Assembly (NCBI GenBank): GCA_022575985.1
Contig: JAKSXM010000002.1
Location: forward strand, 18,153,001-18,217,000
Length of the DNA: 64,000 nucleotides
Direction: 5' to 3'
DNA from: Anagrus nilaparvatae
Lineage: Eukaryota; Arthropoda; Insecta; Hymenoptera; Mymaridae
The position numbers were made by a program, and so were the translations under genes. Within the stretch, counting starts at the first letter, position 1. Every line of letters starts with the position of its first letter. The notes beneath the pieces were generated by a model that saw nothing but the letters and a program-made list of their open reading frames with translations, was not told where the DNA came from and ran no database searches. This document shows positions 1 to 10,778 of the stretch, in pieces.

Positions 1-843
1 TATCTAATTTTTACAAAAACGTGTATTTTTCATTTTTAAATGTCTCTATGGGTTTTTTGGGTCAGGGAATTCAAAAATTATGTCAGAAATGATATTGGAT
101 GCATTGCGGGGGGTGAATTAGCCCATTTTTCACCCCTTTTACCCCAAAAATATCTAATTTTTACAAAAACGTGTATTTTTCATTTTTAAATGTCTCTATG
201 GGTTTTTTGGGTCAGGGAATTCAAAAATTATGTCAGAAATGATATTGGATGCATTGCGGGGGGTGAATTAGCCCATTTTTCACCCCTTTTACCCCAAAAA
301 TATCTAATTTTTACAAAAACGTGTATTTTTCATTTTTAAATGTCTCTATGGGTTTTTTGGGTCAGGGAATTCAAAAATTATGTCAGAAATGATATTGGAT
401 GCATTGCGGGGGGTGAATTAGCCCATTTTTCACCCCTTTTACCCCAAAAATATCTAATTTTTACAAAAACGTGTATATTTCATTTTTAAATGTCTCTATG
501 GGTTTTTTGGGTCAGGGAATTCAAAAATTATGTCAGAAATGATATTGGATGCATTGCGGGGGGTGAATTAGCCTATTTTTCACCCCTTTTACCCCAAAAA
601 TATCTAATTTTTACAAAAACGTGTATTTTTCATTTTTAAATGTCTCTATGGGTTTTTTGGGTCAGGGAATTCAAAAATTATTTCAGAAATGATATTGGAT
701 GCATTGGGGGGGGGGGGGTTAATTAGCCCATTTTTCACCCCTTTTACCCCAAAAATATCTAATTTTTACAAAAACGTGTATTTTTCATTTTTAAATGTCT
801 CTATAAGTTTTTTGGGTCATGAAATTATAAAATTATGTCACGA
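1..843 (+). repeat. 150-bp tandem array, left arm
   Basis: Five units start at 1, 151, 301, 451 and 601, an exact 150-bp period with only a few substitutions. A sixth, partial and diverged unit runs to about 843 after a G-tract expansion near 706-718. Each unit holds gggttttttgggtca and a ggggtgaattagcccat stretch. The array continues off the left edge of the window. The same unit returns in inverted orientation at 4790-5450, so the gene at 1135-3207 lies between facing arrays. Confidence 0.95.
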
Positions 844-1134
844 ATGCTATTTAAAGTCAACTAGGCTTTTTTATTTCTTATTGAACTTCGTAATTTAATA
901 ATCATGAATATAAAGTAAGTATGAGGTTTTTTTTTATTTTTTAAAAAATCATAAAATTCCAGAAGAAAATATAACATTAAAAAAGTAGATTTTAAATGAT
1001 TTTGATAATTTAAAAATGTTTTATTTTCTTACTGAAATTGTTCCTTTGGTTACGTAAAAAACATTATTTTAATAACTTTTTACTTATTTAACATTACATT
1101 CATACACGTTATGTACATAAAGTTAAAAATAAAT

Positions 1135-3207
1135 TTAAAATTCATCGTCAGAAGTTTCTTCCCCATCTTCAAAGCTTTGGAAATCTTCCATTACTTGAGC
1201 AATTGCTTCATACTCTGTATTATCTTCGTCTTCTTCTACTTCTGCAGCCGTTTCGTTACCTTCCGCGATCCCTGTTGGGCAGTTTGTACACGTACTTCCA
1301 CAAGAATTTACGCAAGCAAGTGTGCATTCTAGGCCACTTTTCCTGCATGAGCAATTGAATCCACAGCCTTTTTGGCATGCACAAATTATAACATTGAATA
1401 CATGGTCCGGTGCCATAGGTTGGACCATTTTTACTGGTTTTAGAATTTGTCCTACTTTCTGCCACCCCCAATCTTCTGGATTTAGGGGATTGATCTGGTT
1501 GAGCATGGTGCCGATCCACTCTCGAACTTGAAAATAAACCCTTTTTAAATGTTGCTCGAGGGCATCAAGGGTAGGTAGTAAAAATGGAAGGTCACCGATG
1601 TTCTTTTTTTTTTTCTGTGCATCTTTTGCCTTTTTTCCTGGTTTTTCTACGGCTTTTTTTATTCTTTTTATTCTTGAAGAATTTCTTTCCGTGAAAATTT
1701 GATACCTTAATTCGTGAAGTTTTTGTGCTGGAGTTAGGTTGTTGGATAAAATGCGTTTCCCTTGATACAGTGCTACAGTGCATTCGACGCCAGCCTCTAT
1801 AATTTTCTCCAAATCCGGCTCTGAAGTAAAGGCCTTAACCTTCTCCTGCAAATCAGGCCGTTTTTCAAAGATTTCAAAGAAATATTTTTTTCCCTGATTA
1901 AAAAAACCACTTGTGGTATCACAACCACTGAACGCATGGAGAAATAACAAATAGTTTTGACAATTTGGTAAATCTGTACTTAAACTTTTATTTGAAAAAA
2001 ATTCTTGGCGTTCAGTGGCCGTTCTATTTGCAGGTTTTAAAAAGTAAAACTCTTCGTCATTATCTAGTGTCAAACTTATTAAAATAATCAGTAAATCTAT
2101 ATCTTGACATACAATAGCTATTTTTTTTCCTGGAAAATCTACCGTAGTAACAGCCGTTTCCACAATGTCACGATCTGCATCACCTTTAGCTTGCTTACAT
2201 TTTATATGATTTTCTTGCAATTTGAGCATTAATAATTGTATGAATTTGTTTTTATTTTTTTGATTGGACAAAAACTTTTCCTGTTGAGTTTGAAGTTTTG
2301 AATGTAAATTAATGTTGTACTCCTGACAAATAAATTTGGATGATCTCCTGCTTCTCTCCCATGATTTTATGGAGTCCTCTTCATACCCATCAAATACCAC
2401 GTAAATGGAATTTCCATAATTATTTTTTAAGAAGTTGACGTAACTGTTTACAATACTTGCAAATTTAGAACCTGGCACCCACTTTAATTGATGTATCAGC
2501 CAATCTCCGTCAATTATATATGCAAATTCATCTGTTTTTCGCAAATTTGTCTCGCATGGGGTAAAAAAATCGTATAACTGTGATTTCGTATTTTTCCTAA
2601 ACCCATAAATATAAAACAAAGATTGAGGAAATGGAGAAAGTTCGTATAAGAACATGTTTTTTAATTCCTCATTAGTAGTATTCATTAACAGTATCCTTTG
2701 AAAAATATCATTTGGATCGACAGCTACAATATCGTCATGAATTTTTACAGTGCAATTCATATGCTGTAAAGTTATTACTTTGTTATCCTTAGTTATTTTT
2801 ATATCTCGAAAATTCGTCTTTGATTCATAAACTTTATCCATTCCCTTAATACCGTTAGTAAAAGCATCGATAGTATTAACACTTTCATCAGCAACCAATC
2901 CTGTTGAAATGGATGCTAGTTCAGTAAATGCTAACGGATTATGCAGATCAAAGAATGCGTTAAAATCTCTGACTACCCTGGCATCTACTAGTATTCTGGA
3001 TAGCCTTGAGTCTTTATGCTGATCCGATTTGTCCAGAGATAAACCACAATATTTTGCTAAAGCAGCTATCATGTCATTTGTGGGTATGGTACCTTGAATC
3101 CATTGGAAAACTACGCTATTAGTTGCCCCTCTTGAAAAGGGCCCTCCTTGAACACTCATGGCCTTCATTAATGTTTGTTCTATCGTTTTTAGGGGAGTGA
3201 AGTACAA
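1135..3207 (-). CDS. PIN-like nuclease and CXC-domain protein of a probable mobile element
   Basis: A 690-codon uninterrupted frame. It opens with TTG, so the true start is probably Met14 or Met17 (about 3168 or 3159), or an upstream exon. Residues 230-440 look like a PIN/FEN-type nuclease core. Acidic clusters lie at IDGDW (233, 235), VVFDGY (273), GDADRD (343-347), QDIDLL (369, 371) and SGCDTT (430), the spacing expected of FEN1/XPG-like metal ligands. A Lys-rich stretch covers 512-536. Residues 609-643 form a Cys-rich CXC domain (CACQKGCGFNCSCRKSGLEC), likely DNA-binding. The tail is acidic. From memory, similar uncharacterised proteins with HAFSGCDTTS motifs are common in arthropods and cnidarians; their function is unknown to me. 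The gene has no host neighbour and sits between inverted 150-bp arrays, so an element-encoded protein is inferred. A role in mobilising the arrays is only a hypothesis. Confidence 0.8.
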   Translation of the reverse strand: MYFTPLKTIEQTLMKAMSVQGGPFSRGATNSVVFQWIQGTIPTNDMIAALAKYCGLSLDKSDQHKDSRLSRILVDARVVRDFNAFFDLHNPLAFTELASISTGLVADESVNTIDAFTNGIKGMDKVYESKTNFRDIKITKDNKVITLQHMNCTVKIHDDIVAVDPNDIFQRILLMNTTNEELKNMFLYELSPFPQSLFYIYGFRKNTKSQLYDFFTPCETNLRKTDEFAYIIDGDWLIHQLKWVPGSKFASIVNSYVNFLKNNYGNSIYVVFDGYEEDSIKSWERSRRSSKFICQEYNINLHSKLQTQQEKFLSNQKNKNKFIQLLMLKLQENHIKCKQAKGDADRDIVETAVTTVDFPGKKIAIVCQDIDLLIILISLTLDNDEEFYFLKPANRTATERQEFFSNKSLSTDLPNCQNYLLFLHAFSGCDTTSGFFNQGKKYFFEIFEKRPDLQEKVKAFTSEPDLEKIIEAGVECTVALYQGKRILSNNLTPAQKLHELRYQIFTERNSSRIKRIKKAVEKPGKKAKDAQKKKKNIGDLPFLLPTLDALEQHLKRVYFQVREWIGTMLNQINPLNPEDWGWQKVGQILKPVKMVQPMAPDHVFNVIICACQKGCGFNCSCRKSGLECTLACVNSCGSTCTNCPTGIAEGNETAAEVEEDEDNTEYEAIAQVMEDFQSFEDGEETSDDEF

Positions 3208-3393
3208 TACGTGGCAGCTAAATATTCCAACAATATTTTAAAATTTTTATAAAAATTTTTTTTCTCAAAAAACTCTGCTACGAAACACTCAGATTATTGT
3301 AAACGAAGATTACCAGAAAAATATAGAAATTTAATAATAATGTTTTTTTTTAAGATTGCATTTCTGGAATAAAAAGAGGTAAAAATGGCCACT

Positions 3394-4789
3394 TAACCCA
3401 TAAGCGCCTAATCGACAATTCTTGGACACATGAATATTTTGGTATGAAAAAATGAATATTTTAGACTAAAAATCTCACCTAGTAGGTATTTTTTATCGCT
3501 CTTTCCATTTCCGGAGTCCATTTTTACCTACGACCCTTAGGAAATGAAATATCAACCCCTAAAGTAGGGTAAAATCATTAAAATTGTAAAATTAAAAAAA
3601 AAAGTTACTACACGCAAAAAAAAGTTTATTTATGTTGGAAATTATATTTTTTACTTTCCAAAAGGTAAAAGATGAAAATTTTTGTATTCTCAGCACATTT
3701 ACCCTCTCTAGGGCGTAAATATTAGGGGTAAGGGGGTGAATTTTACAGATGTATAAAAATTGAATATTTTCAGCTGAAAAAATTACTTAGTAGGTATTTT
3801 TAATCGCTCTTTCCATTTCCGAAGTCTGTTTTCATCTACGACCCTTGGGTAATGAAATATCAACCCCTAAAGTAAGGTAAAATTACTAAAATTGTAAAAT
3901 TAAAAAAAAAAGTTACTACACGCAAAAGAAAAGTTTCTTTATGTTGGAAATTATATTTATTACTTTCCAAAAGATAAAAGATGAAAATTTTTGTATTCTC
4001 AGCACATTTACCCTCTCTAGGGGGTAAATATTAGGGGAAAGGGGGGGGGGATTTTACAGATGTATAAAAATTGAATATTTTTAGCTGAAAACATCACCTA
4101 GTAGGTATTTTTGGTCGCTCTTTCCATTTCCGAAGTCTGTTTTTACCTACGACCCGGGTAATGAAATATCAACCCCTAAAGTAGGGTAAAATCACTAAAA
4201 TTGTAAAATTTAAAAAAAAAAGTTACTGCAAGCAAAAAAATATATTTTTAATGTTGAAAATGATATTTTTTACTTTCCAAGAGATAAAGGAAGTAAGTTT
4301 ATTTATTTTTAGCACATTAACCCATTCGAAGGATTGAATATTATGTCGAAAACAGACTTCAGATATGGAAAGAGCGACCAAAAATACATACCAGTTGACG
4401 TATTTAGCTAAAAATATTCATTTTTTATACAACTGTAAAATACACCCCCTCGCCCCAAACATTTACCCCCTCGAGAGGGTGAATGTGCTGAGAATACATA
4501 AATCTGCATCTTTTACCTTTTGGAAAGTAAAAAAAAATAATTTCCAACATAAAGAAACTTTTCTTTTGCGTAGTAACTTTTTTTTTTAAATTTTACAATT
4601 TTAGTGATTTTACCCTACTTTAGGGGTTGATATTTCATTACCTAAGGGTCGTAGGTAAAAACGGACTCCGGAAATGGAAAGAGCGATAAAAAATACCTAC
4701 TGGGTGAGATTTTTAGCCTAAAATATTCATTTTTTCATACCAAAATATTCATGTGTCCAAGAATTGTCGATTAGGCGCTTATGGGTTAA
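3394..4789. repeat. Nested inverted repeat of ~310-bp units
   Basis: Three direct copies of a ~310-bp unit (anchor tcgctctttcc at about 3496, 3804 and 4115) meet two inverted copies (anchor ggaaagagcga near 4367 and 4671). The outer ends pair as ttaacccataagcgcctaat at 3394 and its complement ending near 4789. This foldback lies between the 5' end of the nuclease/CXC gene and the right 150-bp array. No coding potential was seen; the small frame at 4365 is repeat sequence. Confidence 0.9.
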
Positions 4790-5450
4790 CCCCCAGAAAT
4801 GCATAAATTAACATTTCTGACATATTTTTTGAATTCCCTGACCCAAAAAACCCATAGAGACATTTGAAAATGAAAAATAAACATTTTTATAAAAATTAGT
4901 TATTTTTGGGGTAAAAGGGGTGAAAAATGGGCTAATTCACCCCCCGCAATGCATCCAATATCATTTCTGACATAATTTTTGAATTCCCTGACCCAAAAAA
5001 CCCATAGAGACATTTAAAAATGAAAAATACACGTTTTTGTAAAAATTAGATATTTTTGGGGTAAAAGGGGTGAAAAATGGGCTAATTCACCCCCCGCAAT
5101 GCATCCAATATCATTTCTGACATAATTTTTGAATTCCCTGACCCAAAAAACCCATAGAGACATTTAAAAATGAAAAATACACGTTTTTGTAAAAATTAGA
5201 TATTTTTGGGGTAAAAGGGGTGAAAAATGGGCTAATTCACCCCCCGCAATGCATCCAATATCATTTTTGGCATAATTTTTGAATTCCCTGACCCAAAAAA
5301 CCCATAGAGACATTTAAAAATGAAAAATACACGTTTTTGTAAAAATTAGATATTTTTGGGGTAAAAGGGGTGAAAAATGGGCTAATTCACCCCCCGCAAT
5401 GCATCCAATATCATTTCTGACATCATTTTTGGGTTCCGTGACCCAAAAAA
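4790..5450 (-). repeat. 150-bp tandem array, right arm, inverted
   Basis: This is the reverse complement of the 1-843 array. The anchor gaattccctgacccaaaaaa recurs at 4831, 4981, 5131 and 5281, again an exact 150-bp period. The first unit is the most diverged and the last decays after about 5450. Confidence 0.95.
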
Positions 5451-6278
5451 CCTATATGCACTCCTTAAAATTAAAAAAAAAGTTGTTTATTAAATGAGCT
5501 TGTACTTGTGGGGGTGAAAATACCCCCTTTTCATTTAAGCATATTCTACTTTCCGGGACTTTGTTTCTAACATACTCCTGAATACAATGCAATCGGTTTT
5601 CACTCGATTTTCCGCCTTTCATAATTAGGTAGAGGTTTGGCCTTTTTTTTCACAGATTAACCTGGACTATAGATAGAACTAGTCTTATATTATAATTTTT
5701 ATATTAAAAACAGAAAAACCATGAGTTTCTATTCAACAATGTTATCATAACAATAGAAACAAATACTTTAAAGTGTAATCTAAAAAAAAAGAATCTGTTT
5801 TAACAAGATTTTAATTAACATTCTTTCGAAAATATTTCTTACAAATTCTGTGACTCTGATACAATGATCTAGTTTCAAACCAAAAGTTAATTGAAGAACA
5901 ATGAAACTGATGATTACTTGTGAATATAATTTCTATCAAGAAGTTCTTTTTAAATCGAATTATTCAAGAAAGATTTATTTCCTAAACTGTATTAGGAGCA
6001 CAGAAATAACAAAGGGCAGTAACATAAATTTGAGGATTTATAAATTTTTTAAATGTGTTGATTATCAGCGTATTTTATCAAGTTTTTTTTCATATCAAAA
6101 TTTGAATTTAAATAATTATCATAATGTAACATTTGAAACATTTGAATAATTAACAAAAAATTTATCCAAGGATCACATCAAAATATGAAAGGTATTTCAG
6201 TTTAATTGATGAATCATCTTACTATCTGTTTTTTTTTTAAATATTAGGCCCCTTCTACAACAACGCATAATGATGTTT
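5451..6278. other. A+T-rich spacer
   Basis: Low-complexity sequence with no convincing gene. An 82-codon frame at 5901-6149 has no recognisable domain and is probably chance. The short stretch 5500-5660 may still belong to the outer end of the 150-bp element; no terminal inverted repeat could be matched because the left end lies outside the window. Confidence 0.5.
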
Positions 6279-6582
6279 TATGATAATCGTGTTTGTTGGA
6301 TATTTTGTGGTATAGCTGGGATATTCGAAATTAAAGTTATTACAACATGGCGCCACTAGTAGTATTCGTAAATATATTAAATAAAAATTAAACAAGAAAA
6401 TGTTATTAAATGGTATTTTAACATAGATTAAGTTATTTATTATAAAAATTATATACACAATTTATGTAACTAATAAAGTTTTAATGAGTTATAATCAATT
6501 TAAATATGTATGTAATTTTAAGGCTATGTTTTTAGTACAGTGTAGCTGCGAAAAAAATATCCAACAAACATGATTATCATAA
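6279..6582. mobile_element. MITE-like element with ~28-bp inverted ends
   Basis: Left end tatgataatcgtgtttgttg at about 6280 matches the complement of the right end caacaaacatgattatcata at about 6562-6581. The ~300-bp interior is A+T-rich and non-coding. Related interior sequence occurs near 34840-35000 and 48300-48490. No clear target duplication was found, so the superfamily is open. Confidence 0.6.
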
Positions 6583-6659
6583 GACTTCAAAAAATTTGTT
6601 AACTTTTTGCATAAAGGAATTTAAGCAAAATTTTTTCTTGCAAAATCTTTGTTATTACA

Positions 6660-6960
6660 TGGTCTTCCAGTGCTGGACTTGGTATTTTTAAAGTCATATG
6701 ACAAAATTAAATTCATAAGTTGGTATCAATGTGACATCTCCGTATGACGCGATATATACTACGATATAATAGTGTTAGAGTGTGTTAATGCTAACCCTTA
6801 ATTTTTTTTTAAATTTAAAAACAACACGTCCAGCATCCAAAGACCGTGTATATGCCTTTTTCAGGATTCAACAAAAAAAATTGTCCCAACTCATATATTA
6901 ATTCTCCGTTTTTTTATTTACTAAATAAATATGTTTAAAAAAGCCAGTTTTCATACCGCA
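6660..6960 (-). repeat. Interspersed repeat, uninterrupted copy
   Basis: Its reverse complement aligns with 33880-34013 joined to 34744-34830, where a solo LTR interrupts it. Shared landmarks are the gtgctggac/gtccagcatc segments, acatctccgta and actacgatataatag. This copy gives the empty-site comparison for the LTR. It is non-coding. Confidence 0.7.
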
Positions 6961-7685
6961 GAAGTTATGAAAAGTCTGAAAAATAAAATTTAATACTTTT
7001 TTAACATGTATCATGTTCATTTGATGGGTTATTGAAAAAGTCCGGCTCAACAGGGGGTGGTGAAAAAAGTGACATCTTTAGAGGGATAAGATTAAGCATC
7101 AAAAAATAGCGATGCACCTAATAAAATAAAATTCACGTCCCGCTCGGGATCACCGTGTATTGACGTTCTTAGGGGGGGGGGGGGGAGTGAAATGGACTTA
7201 GAATATTTTCGACTTAGCAACTTAGAATAATTTGCAGGAGAGTCAGGGCCTGATTAAGGCCTGATAAGAACAAGAACTTAGAATACTTTAGGTTTATGGG
7301 CTTAGGATAATTTATATTTCGGGATTTGTTGTAATTTTGTATATACGATAAACTGTTATAACTGAACATGTTCCATGATCGTTGTTTATATGAAAACAAC
7401 GATTTTTTTCATTTTCTGTTAAATTCAGGGGTAGTTTTATCCATTTTTGCCCCCGTATAGGAGTCAGTAAATTAAATAAAAGTTAAAATAAGAAAAAACT
7501 TTTTCAAATGCAAGATTAAAACAAAAATAAAGAAAAAAACTCACATTGTATTTTTCCGATTTTATCTTACCCTAGAGTTAGTTTTCAACACCAATAATTA
7601 GCTCTAATATTCCTTTATTGATACATAGAATAAAATAATAAATTCAATATTTAGTTAATTACTTTGAAAACGTGGCACTTATTAA
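6961..7685. other. A+T-rich intergenic stretch with a G tract
   Basis: No gene seen. A run of about 16 G residues lies near 7171-7186, next to agtgaaatggacttag, which also occurs near 48865. The 61-codon frame at 7214-7399 is judged chance. Confidence 0.4.
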
Positions 7686-7689
7686 TTTT

Positions 7690-8130
7690 CCTATTTTCTA
7701 ACCCAGCAGGTCCCCAAATTCGGATTCAGCGACATACAAAACTTACAGAAGACATTTTCTAATTCTGGTTGTCGGAAACCCTTACACTGCACCCTGACTT
7801 GAGTATAATATTAATTTGGTAATTAAGTGAATTGTGGGGTATCTGAGTTCAGAGAAATTTTTTTTTTATGAATTATGAAAAAACCGAGAAAGTCTATGAA
7901 AGCAAGTTTTTTTCGTTTGCAAAAATAAGGGTGAATTTGCAAATTTAATAAGGGTGAAATATTGATTATTTATGAAAAAAAATTCGAAATTCTTGATTAG
8001 ATGCCCAAAAAACGTATAACAACGTACTTTGGACGCTCAAAATGCGAAAATAATAAAAACACCCCTTTTAGGGGTAGGTTTTGCTATTTTAAGGGTGAAA
8101 TATAGATTATTTAATGATAACCACTGTTTT
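7690..8130. repeat. Copy of the ggtcgctgaatc minisatellite family
   Basis: Contains attcggattcagcgac near 7720 and two units of aagggtgaaatattgattattta followed by a cccaaaaaacgtat-type core near 8010. The same words build the arrays at 24.0-24.9 kb and resemble those at 1-843. Non-coding. Confidence 0.6.
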
Positions 8131-8324
8131 TAGGTCATGTTATAGGTATACGCACAAGATTCTTATATATTCTCGCAAATGAAATGTCTTTAGAAGAATA
8201 TATAAAGAATTGCTCAATGTACAGAGTGAAATACCAAATTATGTACTATTAGTTGGAATAAAAGAAATTTTATTTCTTATTATATTTTTTTATCTAAAAA
8301 TCTTACCTTTACAGGTTAAAATTA

Positions 8325-8410
8325 TCCGGATTATTTTTATTTGATAACATATGCGCATTTCAATGTTTTAAAGCATCATCATCAGCGCGTGTTCACTATA
8401 ATACTAAAAT
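8325..8410 (-). mobile_element. Possible Penelope-like LTR remnant
   Basis: On the minus strand, gctgatgatgatgctttaaa followed by an A-rich aataaaaataatcc tail resembles Penelope-like element pseudo-LTRs, as do the copies at 10672, 31585, 49200 and 60178. It is only about 80 bp and is called by pattern alone. Confidence 0.3.
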
Positions 8411-8805
8411 TAAATATTGGTTTTTATTTTGAAAAAAATAATTTTGAAAAAAAAACTTGTTTTTATAATATTATATCGTAATTATATATGCTATTACTTC
8501 TAGAACAAGATGCACGATTTTTTAAAAAATATTTTTTTTCCAATAATTCATCAAAATATTTCTCATATTATATAAACATACATCCAAAGAAGAAGTAACA
8601 CATTCGTCGGACAAAAATTACGAATGTACAAATTAGATTTTATGTGAAATGCGCTTTTTAAATGAAATATATTGAAATGCTAAGTTTTTAAGTAATTAAA
8701 TTTGAAGTAATTTTTATAAAATAAACATATAATTTGACTTCTGAACAAAATAATCTATTTGGTAAATTTGTATATTTTTAAGGGGGCTCTTTAATACACT
8801 AGGTA
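8411..8805. other. A+T-rich spacer
   Basis: No gene, repeat or structured element was recognised here. Confidence 0.4.
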
Positions 8806-10330
8806 CAGGGTTGGGAAATACGGGTGATTTTGACGCGCATTATCCGTATGCCGTATATACAGGAACAGAAAAATACGGTCCATATTTTTCATAGCCATAT
8901 ATGGAAAAAAATTTTACAAACCCGTATCCGAATGAATACGGGTCCGTACAAATTTTTCTGAATATACGGGTAACTATACGGAACCCGTATTTTAGGCATC
9001 CTTTTCAAACGGCTGAAAAAAGTTGAGACCCGTATATACGGATCAATTCTATACGGATCCGTATATCATTTATCCGTATATACGGATGACTGAAATGTGG
9101 AACCGTATATCAGCCACGGTTCTCAATTTTTTTCACCCGTTTGTACGGATGTCTAAAATACGGGATCCATATATTGTTAACCGTATATACACACCAAACC
9201 TAAAAGAGTTTTTCGTTACGCAGAAAAGATTAAATGTTTCTTTAATTTCTTTAAAAGGAATTATTTTGAGCTTAATTCTTTTAAAACAATTGATTTTCAT
9301 TTTAATTCTTTTCGGAATTTATTTTGGCAACAAAACCTCAAAAAGAATTTCTTTTAAAAAATAACTTTCAAAAGGTTAAGTCGGATTTAAAATTGAAAGA
9401 AAATCATTTAAAAATTAATTTATTTATAACCAGTTTAAAATAGGTTATAAACAACGTGTTTTTATTCGAAGTATAATTTATTGCTTAAACGCTATAAGTA
9501 AAAAAAGTTGTGGATCTTAATAAATTTGATACAAGATATTCAGTAGAAAAATAAGAACTGTTATATTATTTTAGCTATAAAAATTAGAAAACTTTTATAA
9601 CTTGTTATTGTCAGAAATGAATAGTTTAAAAATTTAGTTATTAATTTATATATCATTTTAATATTATATTTATTTTTGTTATACTAGGAATAAGTAATGC
9701 TATTTATTTATGAATAAAAAATTAAGTTATTGTGTTAATAATTGCCCATATTAAAGATTTTTCAATAAATTCATTATAAAAATAAATAAAGTTTTATTTC
9801 ATATTAAAATAAAATCCTTTAATAAATTATCTAGCAAATTTTTATTGCTGCTCCAGAAAATATTCTTACTACTTAAGTCATTTAAATTTACAGTATTGGA
9901 TTTTTTGAGGTTATTATTCAATTTCAAATTAATAATTATTTTTAAATTATTTTCTTTCAATTTTAATTCCGAGTTAACCTTTTGAGAGTTATTTTTTTAA
10001 AAGAAATTCTTTTTGAGGTTTTGTTGTCAAAATAAATTCCGAAAAGAATTAAAATGAAAATCAATTGTTTTAAAAGAATTAAGCTCAAAATAATTCCTTT
10101 TAAAGAAATTAAAGAAACATTTAATCTTTTCTGCGTAACGAAAAATTCTTTTAGGTTTGGTGTGTAAGGATAGAATTATAATGGACCCGTACACCTCTGA
10201 TCTGTACATACGGGTGAATAATATACGGTTCTGTTTTCATTCTTGTCCGTATTATTAATGTATAAATACTTTTCTGTATTAAATCGGGTGATTAAAGATT
10301 TGACCCGTATATACGAGTATGTAAAATATG
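8806..10330. mobile_element. Long-inverted-repeat element rich in cgtatata words
   Basis: Arms of about 240 bp, 9184-9425 and 9930-10170, are inverted copies of each other. Outside them lie clusters of acgggt/cgtatata words (8815-9190 and 10170-10330). The left edge cagggttgggaaatacgggt resembles hAT termini, but no matching right terminus was found, so the right boundary is approximate. The frames at 9023-9364 and 10027-10209 are the two arms read in opposite directions, not genes. Confidence 0.6.
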
Positions 10331-10671
10331 GCTCATTCAATAAAATTAATAAAATAATGTAGCTAAATACGATTAAATATCTGCTACTTCATTTTGCATT
10401 TGTACAGAGTATGGTCCGTACACAATGCAGAATAATATTGTTATATTTAACAGGTCACTTAGAATTCAAAAATGTTTCCTTAATTTGTAAAACTTGCAAA
10501 AATCTTTTAAAATTTTGCTATCTGTTTACTTACATAAACAGCAATTCAATTAATATAATTTAATTAAATTTATTCATAAACTGTATAAAATATAAAGTAT
10601 GGGTTGATTTAATTAATATTTTATTTATTTGCATTCAAATGATGGGACAATAATAGAGTTTATAATTATTG
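10331..10671. other. A+T-rich spacer
   Basis: No gene or repeat recognised. Confidence 0.4.
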
Positions 10672-10778
10672 ATTCTTTTACGTCTGGTATGGATTTAATA
10701 GTTGAATAAATGAGAAATCGACTTTTCCAGAGCAAAGATGTTTATTATAAATATTTTTCCCAACGTTTCGAGTCTTTA
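10672..10778 (-). mobile_element. Penelope-like LTR fragment, first piece
   Basis: Nearly identical to the start of 60178-60365. The minus strand reads a cgaaacgttggg...aataaacatctttgctc motif typical of Penelope-like pseudo-LTRs. The rest of the fragment resumes at 13400-13448 and 14804-14825, having been split by two later insertions. A ~39-bp tail segment (tgtaatactaattcaattat and onward) is inverted relative to the 60-kb copy. Confidence 0.6.

Noticed and set aside
1..840. CRISPR-like array
   Set aside because: Units are exact 150-bp tandem copies without unique spacers in a eukaryotic genome.
5901..6149. 82-codon plus frame
   Set aside because: No domain, splice signal or repeat support; composition matches A+T-rich noise.
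9023..10209. Frames of 113 and 60 codons with similar proteins
   Set aside because: They are the two inverted arms of one repeat read in opposite directions.
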